The translations under genes were made by a program, and so were the position numbers. From positions 62,001-126,000 of the forward strand of contig JANQPV010000021.1 in assembly GCA_028285305.1 (NCBI GenBank): a stretch of 64,000 bases of DNA. Reading direction: 5' to 3'. Shown here one piece after another: positions 26,434-35,185 of the stretch; within the stretch, counting starts at the first letter, position 1, and each line of letters starts with the position of its first letter. The DNA is from Alphaproteobacteria bacterium (GTDB lineage Bacteria; Pseudomonadota; Alphaproteobacteria; SMXP01). A model generated the notes under the pieces. The model made no database searches and was not told where the DNA came from. It was given only the letters and a program-made list of their open reading frames with translations.

Positions 26434-27093
26434 ATGGACTACAAGCTTGATACGGCCAAGGGACGTTTTGACACCTATATGCACATGCTGTTCGTTGATC
26501 ATGGCATATTGCGTATCCTCTACTACACCAAATATGCGCTGTCCGACAAAATGGCCCGCACCAATCAGCCGCTTCCCTTTCAAATCAGACGTGAGGCGGA
26601 GAACGGCGTGAAGACGATCGTCAATCTCCGGGGAGAGAACAAATACGGGTCTTACTTTCTTGAGGAAGAAGCTTGTAAGACGCACGGTGTTGAGATGGTG
26701 AATTTTACGGTCAAGTCCCGGGATGTGCCCAGCAAAGAAGTGCTTCACGGTGCAAGAGATCTCTTCAACTCCATCGAATACCCGGCGTTGATGCACTGCA
26801 AGTCGGGGGCCGACCGGGTCGGCTTTATGAGTACGCTCTATCTCTTCTTGCACGAAGGAAAGCCGCTCGAAGAGGCGCTGAAGCAATTTCATTGGACCTA
26901 CGGTCATATTGCGGAAGGCAAGACCGGCATTCTCGATTACTTCTTCGACCAGTACATTCAGTACAATGCAGAAACACCGACAGACTTCTTTGACTGGGTC
27001 GACAATGTCTATGATCCCGACGCGGTCAAGGAGAGTTTCACCGCTACTTGGTGGGCGAACGTTTTGGTGGACCGGATCTTAAGGCGGGAATAA
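26434..27093 (+). CDS. Dual-specificity phosphatase-like protein
   Basis: The protein has 219 residues. The CX5R phosphatase loop is HCKSGADRVGF, preceded by a conserved helix (TIVNLRGEN) typical of small DSP-fold enzymes. It would remove phosphate from Tyr, Ser/Thr, lipids or other small molecules. GGAG lies 8 nt upstream of the ATG. It starts 6 bp after the hydroxylase stop, so it is likely co-transcribed and may act on the product or regulate that pathway (inference). Confidence 0.82.
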   Translation: MDYKLDTAKGRFDTYMHMLFVDHGILRILYYTKYALSDKMARTNQPLPFQIRREAENGVKTIVNLRGENKYGSYFLEEEACKTHGVEMVNFTVKSRDVPSKEVLHGARDLFNSIEYPALMHCKSGADRVGFMSTLYLFLHEGKPLEEALKQFHWTYGHIAEGKTGILDYFFDQYIQYNAETPTDFFDWVDNVYDPDAVKESFTATWWANVLVDRILRRE

Positions 27094-27120
27094 GGGCGTC
27101 AACAGGACAATCCAGTAAGA

Positions 27121-27265
27121 ACGTCCTTCCCCGGCAAGCTTTCCAGAGGAAAGCGCCGACCGGGGATCCAGAGTGTGGACACATGCCCTACTGGCCACTT
27201 AAACATCCGATCAGTTTCTATTTGTGGATCCCCGCTCTTCGCTTCGCTCGGCGGGGAAATGACAA
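27121..27265. repeat. Palindromic intergenic repeat (GGGGATCCA type)
   Basis: Two GC-rich arms face each other: CCCCGGCAAG...GACCGGGGATCCA at the left and TGGATCCCCGCTC...GGCGGGGAAATGAC at the right, each itself a hairpin. The arms match the general type of dispersed GTCATTCCCCG...GGGGATCC palindromic elements that occur in many bacterial genomes. Only one copy is seen in this window. Confidence 0.5.
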
Positions 27266-27317
27266 AAAAGTACGCTCACTGTACACGCTTCCCAAGAAGT
27301 GAAATGGCGTTCCCAGA

Positions 27318-28190
27318 TTAACCCGCTACTCCCTGCAGCTTGTCCGGATTCCTCACCACAAAGATTTTATCCATGTTTACGCCGGAAAAACTCATGGCAA
27401 TAACGCCTTCGAGTGTATCGCCGTCATACATCAAAACACCGATTTCGCCATTGATCCGACATGGCACAAGGCGGGGGTGTGTCCCTTTCTTGTAAATGCC
27501 GCAGAAGAACCGTGCGATATTGTTTGCGCCGTAGACGACGTTCATGGCGGCGATGGCCTTTCCTCCGCCGTCCGACCACATTTCCGCGGACTCGGTCAAA
27601 TAGCTTTCGACGATCTCCACATTTCCCGTCTCTACAGCTTGATAAAAGGCGCGCATGGTCTCCAAACGCTCTGCTTCACTGACATCGAAGCGGGGTTTGC
27701 CGGCCTGGACTCGCTTTCTCGCTCTTGCCAAGACTTGCCGGCATGCCGTTTCCGATTTCCCCAAAATCGCTCCCACCTCTGTGTACGAATAGTCGAAAAT
27801 TTCATGAAGAAGGTACGCGGCACGCTCGACCGGGGAAAGACTCTCCAAGACCACCAGCAAGGCCATTGAGAGATCCTCCGACAGCTCGGTCAGCTCTTCC
27901 GGTGACCGCTCGAGCTCTTCGGAAACGAGGGGTTCAGGCAGCCATGGCCCAACATAGTGTTCGCGTTGGCTCTTAGAGGCTCGCAGTTTGTCGATGCAAT
28001 GGCGGCTGCAGACGGTCATCAGCCAGCCCTCGGGGCTACTGACCTCGGATTGGTCCGCTTGGAACCACCGGATCAGCGTCTCTTGGACTGCGTCTTCGGC
28101 ATCCTCCACAAGGCCGAGCATGCGATAGGCTAGCCCGAAGAGCCTGGGTCGCATATTTTCCAAGAGTTCGTCGGATGCGCTCTTCGTCAA
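27318..28190 (-). CDS. ECF41-type RNA polymerase sigma factor
   Basis: The protein has 290 residues and starts at a TTG with AGGAAG 5 nt upstream. Region 2 (DAVQETLIRWF) and region 4 (YSYTEVGAILGKSETACRQVLARAR) are intact. The C-terminal extension of about 100 residues is a SnoaL-like domain with the ECF41 hallmarks WSDGGGK and, near the end, NPDKL. In this group the extension replaces a separate anti-sigma factor. It is the last of a three-gene operon with a typical ECF41 promoter in front of the first gene. Confidence 0.93.
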   Translation of the reverse strand: MTKSASDELLENMRPRLFGLAYRMLGLVEDAEDAVQETLIRWFQADQSEVSSPEGWLMTVCSRHCIDKLRASKSQREHYVGPWLPEPLVSEELERSPEELTELSEDLSMALLVVLESLSPVERAAYLLHEIFDYSYTEVGAILGKSETACRQVLARARKRVQAGKPRFDVSEAERLETMRAFYQAVETGNVEIVESYLTESAEMWSDGGGKAIAAMNVVYGANNIARFFCGIYKKGTHPRLVPCRINGEIGVLMYDGDTLEGVIAMSFSGVNMDKIFVVRNPDKLQGVAG

Positions 28191-28191
28191 T

Positions 28192-28707
28192 TTAACTTCC
28201 TACACGGACTTGAACGGCTTGGCAGGTCTTTAGGATGCCAAGACCGCGCTTCGCCTTTGGAAAGAACAAGACCGTCGCTACAGCCAGCGACAACTCTGTG
28301 TGTATTTCCTTACCATAGCGTTCTTCTACTTGGTCCGCCAAATCATTGGCATCGGGCAAACGCAATGTGACGGCCTTCGCGAAATCATAGATCAGCTTTT
28401 CGTCTGGGGGCAAATTGGCGCCTCCAGCGAGAGCGGCTTGGATGAGGTTTTGATCCATTCCGGACTTCACTGCCTGATCGACTGTGATCTGGAGACACAC
28501 GCCGCAATCCTCTGCCCTCATTGTTGCGAGCCGTGCGACGTTGAGTTGGGTGAGCGAAGCTTTGCGTTTATAGCTCATCAGCGGCGCTAGCCCTAAGAAT
28601 TTCCAAACCGAGCCCGGTGCGTTTTCGGCAAGCAGGGTCAGCCACTCAAACCGCATGGGGTCTTGCTTTTGGCCCCAGCGCACGAAGGTCTTTTCAAGCC
28701 AAGCCAT
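28192..28707 (-). CDS. AhpD-like/carboxymuconolactone decarboxylase-family protein
   Basis: The protein has 171 residues, all-helical, with the CxxC redox pair CGVC (Cys68, Cys71). The usual third-motif His of AhpD is missing after the second Cys, so peroxidase-partner activity is uncertain. ECF41 sigma genes are characteristically linked to a carboxymuconolactone decarboxylase-, oxidoreductase- or epimerase-type gene, and this is that partner. It overlaps the upstream gene by 14 bp and ends 1 bp before the sigma gene. Confidence 0.85.
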   Translation of the reverse strand: MAWLEKTFVRWGQKQDPMRFEWLTLLAENAPGSVWKFLGLAPLMSYKRKASLTQLNVARLATMRAEDCGVCLQITVDQAVKSGMDQNLIQAALAGGANLPPDEKLIYDFAKAVTLRLPDANDLADQVEERYGKEIHTELSLAVATVLFFPKAKRGLGILKTCQAVQVRVGS

Positions 28708-29131
28708 AGCGGCCTCCTTTTTGCTCTGAGTAAAGATTAAATGTAACGAGGGCGCTCAGGACTGCGGGAACGAAAATGGCGGGCGTGTCCACAATCAAGC
28801 TTGCGGGAGACAGACAGCCGGTAGCGACTTCCACGAGATGGAGGAGGGCATGAAGGACCAGCCATCCGCTTCCCACGGCCAAGAGGGGAACGCGCAGACT
28901 TTGGTAGTAGAGGCCGCCGGCGAAGCAGGCGCCGATGAGTGCAAATGTCAGTCCAATGTCCCGAACAAAATGCCTATTGTAGGGACCAGTATCTGGAACA
29001 CCTGGTGTGGACCAGTACCAGAATTCCGTTCCGAACAGCATTACGGCGGCATTTGCGAGGCTGGCTGCCGCCAAAAACCCGATAAAACCCAGTCGCATCC
29101 GGTGAAGGAGCGAAGTTTCGCTGAGCGTCAT
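28694..29131 (-). CDS. Four-helix membrane protein (DUF4345-like)
   Basis: The protein has 145 residues with four predicted membrane helices: GFIGFLAAASLANAAVMLF, IGLTFALIGACFAGGLYY, LLAVGSGWLVLHALLHLV and IFVPAVLSALVTF. A conserved-looking FVRDIG and HALLHLVE suggest a DUF4345-type protein. Function is unknown. It is the first gene of the ECF41 operon, directly behind the predicted ECF41 promoter. Confidence 0.65.
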   Translation of the reverse strand: MTLSETSLLHRMRLGFIGFLAAASLANAAVMLFGTEFWYWSTPGVPDTGPYNRHFVRDIGLTFALIGACFAGGLYYQSLRVPLLAVGSGWLVLHALLHLVEVATGCLSPASLIVDTPAIFVPAVLSALVTFNLYSEQKGGRYGLA

Positions 29132-29170
29132 TGAGAGGCTCCTTTCCTATCTATGGCTTTTGACAGGTAT

Positions 29171-29197
29171 GACGGAACGGCGAGGGGATATGTGACA
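29171..29197 (-). promoter_or_regulatory. ECF41-dependent promoter
   Basis: On the minus strand, TGTCACA (29197-29191), a 16-nt spacer and CGTC (29174-29171) match the established ECF41 -35 and -10 consensus. The start would fall about 35 nt before the ATG at 29131, which has a good AAGGAG site. This implies positive autoregulation of the operon. Confidence 0.8.
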
Positions 29198-29286
29198 GGT
29201 TTTCTTGTGATGTTGGAACTCTCTTGATAAACCAAGTTCCACACCCTGAGCCCCAGGAAGTCAGGACAGAAAGGTTAGGACCAGTC

Positions 29287-30720
29287 ATGAAAGAATATAT
29301 GCAGTTTTACATCAACGGTCAGTGGGTCGATCCGGCTGAACCCGGCAAGACGTGGGACGTGATCAATCCTGCGACCGAAGAGCCTTGCGGACGTATCGCC
29401 ATGGGCAGCAAAGCCGATGTCGACAAAGCGGTCGTTGCGGCGCGCAATGCCTTCCCCAGCTATTCTCAAACCAGCAAAGAAGAGCGCCTCGCGATTATCC
29501 AAAAGTACATGGAAATTTATACGGGCCGCCTTGCAGAGATCGAAGAAACGATTTCTCTCGAATTGGGGGCTCCGACATGGCTTTCAAAGGCGGTTCAGGC
29601 GCCGCTAGGCCTAGCCCACTTCAACGAGATCATGAACGTTCTCAAGGACTATGACTTCGAAGAACAGAAGGGTTCTGCTCTTGTCGTGAAAGAGCCTATC
29701 GGCGTGTGCGGGTTCATTACGCCGTGGAACTTCCCCATCAACCAGATCGTCTGCAAAGTGGCGCCGGCTCTTGCGGCGGGCTGCACCATGGTGGTGAAGC
29801 CGTCTGAAGAGACTCCCTTGAGTGCCGTTTTGCTTGCAGAGATCCTTCATGAGGCGGGATGCCCTCCAGGAGTGTTCAATCTCGTCAACGGTGACGGGCC
29901 CACGGTAGGCTCCGCCATTTCTTCTCATCCGGACATCGACATGGTGTCGTTCACTGGCTCAACCCGCGCCGGCATCCAGGTTGCCAAGGATGCGGCCGAT
30001 ACGGTGAAACGCGTTCATCAAGAGCTGGGCGGAAAGTCCGCGAATATCGTTTGCGAAGACGCTGACATCGAGAAGGCTGTCGCCGGCGGCGTGCAGAGCA
30101 TGATGATGAATTCCGGCCAAGTGTGTACGGCGCCGTCGCGTATGTTTGTGCCTGAGAGCAAGCACGACCAGGCTGTCCAGGTGGCGAAGGCTACTGCTGA
30201 GTCGCTCCCGGTTGGTGATCCGTTCGCGGAAGGCACCAATATCGGTCCGGTTGTAAATGAGCGCCAGTTTGAGCGTGTTCAAAGCTATATCGAGCAAGGC
30301 ATTAAAGAAGGCGCCGATCTCGTGACCGGCGGCACCGGCCGTCCGGAAGGCTACAACAAGGGTTTTTATGTTCGCCCGACCATCTTTGCCAATGTGAACA
30401 ATGACATGGTCATTGCCCGCGAGGAAATTTTCGGTCCTGTACTGAGTATTATGCCGTACAAGTCTGAAGAAGAAGCTATCGAAATGGCCAATGACACGAC
30501 CTATGGTTTGGCCGGGTATGTGCAGTCAGGCGACCCCAAGCACGCCCAAGAGGTTGGCTCCAAGATCCGGGCTGGCACCATCAACTTGAATGGCGCGGGC
30601 CCCGACATGGCGGCTCCGTTCGGCGGATACAAGCAGTCCGGCAACGGCCGCGAATGGGGTGAGTATGGCTTTGAGGAATTCCTCGAGGTCAAAGCCATGA
30701 CCGGTGTGAAAGCCGCATGA
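29287..30720 (+). CDS. NAD(P)-dependent aldehyde dehydrogenase
   Basis: The protein has 477 residues. Catalytic Cys is in NSGQVCTAPSR, catalytic Glu in HQELGGKSAN, and the cofactor-loop motif is FTGSTRAG, with the Rossmann-like turn TPWNFP. It oxidises an aldehyde to an acid; the closest named type cannot be told from sequence alone. The ATG at 29287 has AGGA upstream. It ends before a strong terminator, so it is probably monocistronic. Confidence 0.92.
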   Translation: MKEYMQFYINGQWVDPAEPGKTWDVINPATEEPCGRIAMGSKADVDKAVVAARNAFPSYSQTSKEERLAIIQKYMEIYTGRLAEIEETISLELGAPTWLSKAVQAPLGLAHFNEIMNVLKDYDFEEQKGSALVVKEPIGVCGFITPWNFPINQIVCKVAPALAAGCTMVVKPSEETPLSAVLLAEILHEAGCPPGVFNLVNGDGPTVGSAISSHPDIDMVSFTGSTRAGIQVAKDAADTVKRVHQELGGKSANIVCEDADIEKAVAGGVQSMMMNSGQVCTAPSRMFVPESKHDQAVQVAKATAESLPVGDPFAEGTNIGPVVNERQFERVQSYIEQGIKEGADLVTGGTGRPEGYNKGFYVRPTIFANVNNDMVIAREEIFGPVLSIMPYKSEEEAIEMANDTTYGLAGYVQSGDPKHAQEVGSKIRAGTINLNGAGPDMAAPFGGYKQSGNGREWGEYGFEEFLEVKAMTGVKAA

Positions 30721-30745
30721 GCTTACTCAAATAGAGTTGGTTGAA

Positions 30746-30772
30746 ACGGCCGCCTTCGGGCGGCCGTTTTTT
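30746..30772 (+). terminator. Rho-independent terminator after the aldehyde dehydrogenase gene
   Basis: ACGGCCGCC-TTCG-GGCGGCCGT is a perfect stem with a TTCG loop followed by a run of T. This is a textbook intrinsic terminator. Confidence 0.93.
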
Positions 30773-30860
30773 GTTGGCGTCTCTGAATGGCACACGATTA
30801 AGCGTTTTTTTATCGCTCGCTCCTAAAACAATCGGATCCCAGCCGAGTTCGGAGCCCCCG

Positions 30861-33110
30861 ATGAGCGAGTCATCCACAAGCGCCATTTCTTTAAATAAAA
30901 CAACGAGATATCTCGTTCCTCTGTTCACCCTAACCTTAGGGCTCAGTGCCTTTTTGCTGTTTTGGATTCAGCCGCTTATTGCGAAGGTCTTGCTTCCCTA
31001 TTTCGGCGGGTCACCTGCCGTGTGGACGACGAGCATGGTGTTCTTTCAGGCGGTGCTGCTTGCCGGCTACAGCTACGCCCATCTGCTGGCGCGATTCAAA
31101 TGGGTTCATCAAGTGGCCGTGCATGCGGTGCTTCTGCTTTGCGCCTTATTGTTTTTGCCTTTTGGCGTTTCCGATGCGCTTTTGACGTCAACCGAGAATT
31201 GGGAACCGAGTTTCCAGCTCTTGGCGGTTTTGGGATTGTCCGTCGGCGTTCCATTTCTGGTGATCTCGGCGACGGCCCCCTTGTTGCAGGTTTGGTTTTC
31301 TTACACGTCTCATGTAGATGCGGAGGATCCGTACTTCCTGTACGGAGCAAGCAACTTTGGCAGCTTGCTTGCGCTCTTGGCGTTTCCCATCGTCCTTGAA
31401 ACGACATTGGGTTTGGAAAACCAATCGATCCTTTGGGCCGCTGGGTTTGCGACTTTGGCGGTGTTCATTCTTACCTCGTTTGGGTTGGGCCAGGTAAACC
31501 AGGGTGCGATCGAAGTCGAATCTGATGTGTCCGAGGCGGCGGTGCGCGTTTCTTGGGCCGAGCGGGCAAAATGGCTCGGCTATGCTTTGGTACCGTCTGC
31601 GCTCCTCAACTCCTTCACCCTCAAAGTATCGACGGACATCGCGGCTGCGCCGCTTTTGTGGGTGATTCCGTTATCGCTCTACTTGGTCACCTTCATCGTG
31701 GTCTTCGCGCGCAAACCGATGATCTCCCACGACTGGGTCGTTCGCTATACGCCGATGGCTGCATTGTTATTGCTGATCCTGCCTTGGGTGTCGCACACAT
31801 TTGTCGGGCTGCTTCTGCATTTCCCCGCCTTCTTTATCATCGCATTGATGTGTCATGGGGAGTTGGCCGCGCGTCGGCCGGACAAGCGGCGCTTGACAGA
31901 GTTCTACCTGCTCATGTCGCTCGGCGGCGTGATCGGCGGCGGATTGACGGCGATCCTTGCGCCTCTTGTCTTTGATTCCTTGGTTGAATATCCAATCGCT
32001 TTGGCGGGCGCTTTGTTGCTCTTGCCGGCGGCCAAAAAATTTCAGACTTGGAAGTTTGATGCCGGACTCGCCGTCGGGGTTCTCGTGATCGCGTTATTGA
32101 TCGGAACCTTCGGCACATCTTTGGTCAGTGCGGATTCAGAATGGGCGCCGTTCGCTGAAAACGGCGTGATCGTCTTTCTAGCTTTTGTCGGTTTGTGCGC
32201 CTACGCCATGCGAGACTTGCCGGTTCGCTACGGTTTGATGATTGGCGCTTGCCTTTTGGCGGACACATATACGGTTAAAGAGGGTGAAATTCTTCACCGG
32301 GAGCGCAGCTTCTTTGGGATTTACAAGATCCTCAATATTGATGATCAGTACACCATGTTCCTGAACGGGACGACGGCCCACGGAGCTCAGGCGATTGCGG
32401 AAGAACATCAGACCTCAAGCATACTCTATTATCACCAAGAGGGCGCTTTTGCGGATGTTTTTAACGCCGTGCACCAAGTGAAGCCGGAAACGCAAGTGGG
32501 CGTTATCGGTCTCGGCTGCGGCGGGATGGCGTGTTACCGGCGCCCCGGCGATACGTGGACATTTTATGAAATCGATCCTGTTGTCGCCGAACTTGCCAAA
32601 GACGAAAGGTTCTTTACGTATCTCGGCAAATGCGCGTCCGACGAAAGCGTCGTGATTGACGATGGCCGTAAAGCCATTGAAAAGTTAGATGACGGATCAA
32701 TGGATATCCTTGTTGTCGATGCCTTTACATCGGATGCCATTCCCATCCATTTGCTGACCAAAGAGGCCATCGCGACCTATATGTCGAAACTCAAGGATGA
32801 CGGCGTGTTGGCGATGCATGTGTCGAACCGTTACTTGGAATTGCGGCCGATCATTCACCGTATTGCAGGTGAGCTTGGACTGAACGGGGTGCTCTCCTAT
32901 CATGATATTGAGGCGGAACTGGCGCGCATCGAGAGCAACGAGGGGCTTTTGTTCTCGCCGGCTCGTATCGTGGTTCTGTCAAAGCAAGGCTTTGATGTAA
33001 CGACGCTGCCGTTCGAGCACAAATGGACGTCGTTCAACGACTTCGAGACGGACGGTCCCGCGTGGACCGACGACCGGTCCAATATTGTCGAAGCGATTAA
33101 TTGGTTCTAG
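30861..33110 (+). CDS. Fused membrane protein/spermidine synthase
   Basis: The protein has 749 residues. The N-terminal 450 or so residues carry about 12 membrane helices, beginning LFTLTLGLSAFLLFWIQPL. The C-terminal 250 residues are a spermidine-synthase-type Rossmann domain: GVIGLGCGGMACY for SAM-type binding, YEIDPVV and DAFTSDAIPIHLLT. Such fusions are annotated as MFS/spermidine synthase but polyamine synthesis has not been shown for most. The ATG at 30861 has GGAG upstream; the open frame up to 30741 covers the preceding terminator and is not the start. A dispersed repeat follows the stop. Confidence 0.85.
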   Translation: MSESSTSAISLNKTTRYLVPLFTLTLGLSAFLLFWIQPLIAKVLLPYFGGSPAVWTTSMVFFQAVLLAGYSYAHLLARFKWVHQVAVHAVLLLCALLFLPFGVSDALLTSTENWEPSFQLLAVLGLSVGVPFLVISATAPLLQVWFSYTSHVDAEDPYFLYGASNFGSLLALLAFPIVLETTLGLENQSILWAAGFATLAVFILTSFGLGQVNQGAIEVESDVSEAAVRVSWAERAKWLGYALVPSALLNSFTLKVSTDIAAAPLLWVIPLSLYLVTFIVVFARKPMISHDWVVRYTPMAALLLLILPWVSHTFVGLLLHFPAFFIIALMCHGELAARRPDKRRLTEFYLLMSLGGVIGGGLTAILAPLVFDSLVEYPIALAGALLLLPAAKKFQTWKFDAGLAVGVLVIALLIGTFGTSLVSADSEWAPFAENGVIVFLAFVGLCAYAMRDLPVRYGLMIGACLLADTYTVKEGEILHRERSFFGIYKILNIDDQYTMFLNGTTAHGAQAIAEEHQTSSILYYHQEGAFADVFNAVHQVKPETQVGVIGLGCGGMACYRRPGDTWTFYEIDPVVAELAKDERFFTYLGKCASDESVVIDDGRKAIEKLDDGSMDILVVDAFTSDAIPIHLLTKEAIATYMSKLKDDGVLAMHVSNRYLELRPIIHRIAGELGLNGVLSYHDIEAELARIESNEGLLFSPARIVVLSKQGFDVTTLPFEHKWTSFNDFETDGPAWTDDRSNIVEAINWF

Positions 33111-33118
33111 TGCTTGAC

Positions 33119-33252
33119 GTCATCACAAGGAGCACCCGGATCGCGCCTTTGGCGCGTCCAAGTGTAAACTCCGCGACGAAGTGATCCAGGAGCCGCTTGT
33201 TCTGTTTTCTTGGCCTTGGATTGCCGCGCCGCCATCGGCGGCTCGCAATGAC
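33119..33252. repeat. Dispersed palindromic repeat, copy A (GTCATTGCGAG...GCAATCC type)
   Basis: It begins GTCATCACAAGGAGC, has GCGACGAAGTGATCC in its left arm and TTGGATTGCCGCGCCGCC with GGCGGCTCGCAATGAC in its right arm. The right arm is a strong hairpin. A related element is at 40934-41042. The type is widespread in bacterial intergenic regions; it lies between convergent genes (30861-33110 and 33258-34154). Confidence 0.7.
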
Positions 33253-33257
33253 GCTTC

Positions 33258-34154
33258 CTAACCCCGAAATGGGCGTCCTTTGGGCAAATCAAATTCCACA
33301 TAGTCCTGCATCTTTTGCGTGACCTCGGAGACATCGCCTTCCAACTGGTCCACACCGATCACAGGCCCGAACTTGAGCCTGAAGGTCTGTCCGCGCTTGT
33401 TAAGCATCTCATAGAACAAAGTCATGTTGCGTAGTTCATCGCTGAACTGATGAAAAAAGTAGTAGAGCCAAGAGTTTTTCGCGGTGATGTGCAGAGGCAC
33501 GACCGGAGTCTGGTATTTACGTATGAGATTGAGCGTTGTGTTGAGCCAGGGCCGTTCACGCAATCCTTCCCGCGTCATGCGGGCGATCCCTCCCGAGGGA
33601 AAGATCACAACAGCTTCGTTTTGCTTGAAGGCGCGGGCCGTGTGCTTGACCATCTCTTTCGTCTTGGTCACGTTCCGCTTCTCGTTGACCCACTCGACAG
33701 GAATGAGCAAGTCCAGGAGCCCAGGGGCCACCCGAACCGCATCGCGGTTCGCAAAAAAGCTCAGGTCCTCACGCACGCGCATCAAGGCTTCGTAAAGGGC
33801 GATCCCATCAACAATGCCGCTGGGATGGTTTCCCACAATCATCACGCGCCCCGTTGTAGGAACATGTTCCAGACCGCTTACATCCAAGTTGACGGGAATC
33901 TGGCGACAGAGTTCCTGCATACTCTCATGACCGTCGGTGAGGGCGATGCTGTCGGCCATGTCGATCGCTTCGTTGTACTGCAGCACCGGATAGAGGAATT
34001 GCCGGATCGCCCACCAAACCGGCGGGATCTTTCGCAGTTTTTCCGCCCGCTCTTCAATCAGAATGTCGACGATGTGCTTGTCATCGGAAGGTTGGATTTC
34101 TTCTGCAAGGGAGGGCAGGGCCGCAATGGCACGGGTGGAGACCGCTGACTTCAT
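33258..34154 (-). CDS. Lysophospholipid acyltransferase family protein
   Basis: The protein has 298 residues. The PlsC-type catalytic HX4D is NHPSGIVDG, and the glycerol-phosphate-binding motif appears as FPSGGIARM. A further PVVPLHI segment is typical of motif IV. It transfers an acyl chain onto a lysophospholipid or related acceptor at the membrane. The N-terminal 100 residues are extra to the core domain. It is divergent from the class II aldolase-type gene. Confidence 0.85.
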   Translation of the reverse strand: MKSAVSTRAIAALPSLAEEIQPSDDKHIVDILIEERAEKLRKIPPVWWAIRQFLYPVLQYNEAIDMADSIALTDGHESMQELCRQIPVNLDVSGLEHVPTTGRVMIVGNHPSGIVDGIALYEALMRVREDLSFFANRDAVRVAPGLLDLLIPVEWVNEKRNVTKTKEMVKHTARAFKQNEAVVIFPSGGIARMTREGLRERPWLNTTLNLIRKYQTPVVPLHITAKNSWLYYFFHQFSDELRNMTLFYEMLNKRGQTFRLKFGPVIGVDQLEGDVSEVTQKMQDYVEFDLPKGRPFRG

Positions 34155-34313
34155 TAAATTCCGCCGTTTTTCGGGACTATTTCACATGTCGCTCGATCAC
34201 GCTAGACCCCGTTCATGTTCGCGGCGGGACCCAAGGTTCGCCATAGATCTGCTCTGTGTTTTGCCTTAAACTTAGTCGAGACCATGGCCGAAGTCAGGAA
34301 CAGGGAGACAAAG

Positions 34314-35090
34314 ATGTCTGTAGCCTACGAACTGGATATTCCGTCTGTCAAAGAGCGTGTGTCTCCGGACGAGTGGGAACAACGCGTTAATCTGGCTGCG
34401 CTTTACCGCCTTGCGGCTGCGAACGGTTGGGACGACATGATCTTCACTCATATTTCGGCACGTGTCCCGGGGCCGGAGCATCACTTCTTGATTAACCCCT
34501 ATGGCATGTTCTTTGAGGAAATCACCGCATCCAGCCTCGTTAAGATCGACATCGACGGAAACATTATTGATGATACGGAGTTCTCGATTAATCCGGCCGG
34601 ATTTACAATTCATAGCGCGATCCACGATGCTAGAGAGGACGCAAAATGCGTTATTCATCTGCACACGAACGATGGATGCGCGGTGGCTGCGCAACAAGAA
34701 GGCCTTATGCCTTTGACCCAGCATGCCATGTTGATCCGCGAAGATGTTGCTTACCATGACTTTGAGGGCGTGGCGCTCGACCTTGACGAGAGAGAGCGTC
34801 TTGTTGCCGATATGGGAGAGAAAGGAAGTTTGCTTCTACGCAATCATGGGACCCTGACGGTGGGCGAGACGTGTGCCGACGCTTGGTTGCGGATGTACTA
34901 TCTGGAACGGGCGTGCACGATGCAAGTCAAGGCCCTCGCCGGAAACGCCACGATCAATTTCCCCAATGAAGGCGTTCCGGAAAAAACGGCGGGCCAAGGC
35001 GTGGCGGCATTCCAAGGATTCCTAGGCGATTTGGCTTGGCCCGGCCTGCTTCGCTGGCTTGATCGGCGTGATGTGAGCTACCGGAATTAG
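34314..35090 (+). CDS. Class II aldolase/adducin family protein
   Basis: The protein has 258 residues. The zinc-binding motif is partly visible as VIHLHTNDG and LLRNHGTLTVGET, with the first substrate loop ITASSLVKID. Family members are fuculose-phosphate-type aldolases, epimerases or dehydratases, but many subgroups have no assigned reaction. The ATG at 34314 has GGGAG 7 nt upstream; an ATG at 34284 is less well placed. Confidence 0.87.
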   Translation: MSVAYELDIPSVKERVSPDEWEQRVNLAALYRLAAANGWDDMIFTHISARVPGPEHHFLINPYGMFFEEITASSLVKIDIDGNIIDDTEFSINPAGFTIHSAIHDAREDAKCVIHLHTNDGCAVAAQQEGLMPLTQHAMLIREDVAYHDFEGVALDLDERERLVADMGEKGSLLLRNHGTLTVGETCADAWLRMYYLERACTMQVKALAGNATINFPNEGVPEKTAGQGVAAFQGFLGDLAWPGLLRWLDRRDVSYRN

Positions 35091-35185
35091 GCTGACCTGA
35101 AACGACGGGGGGCTCTTCCCAAAGTCCTCTACAGAACCAGAGGGGCACATCGCGCTGATGTCGGAGACACCTTGATTTCCGAGAC

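Noticed and set aside
30741-30860. N-terminal extension of the MFS/spermidine-synthase protein
   Set aside because: It would start within the upstream transcript's terminator and does not resemble the family; the ATG at 30861 has a ribosome-binding site.
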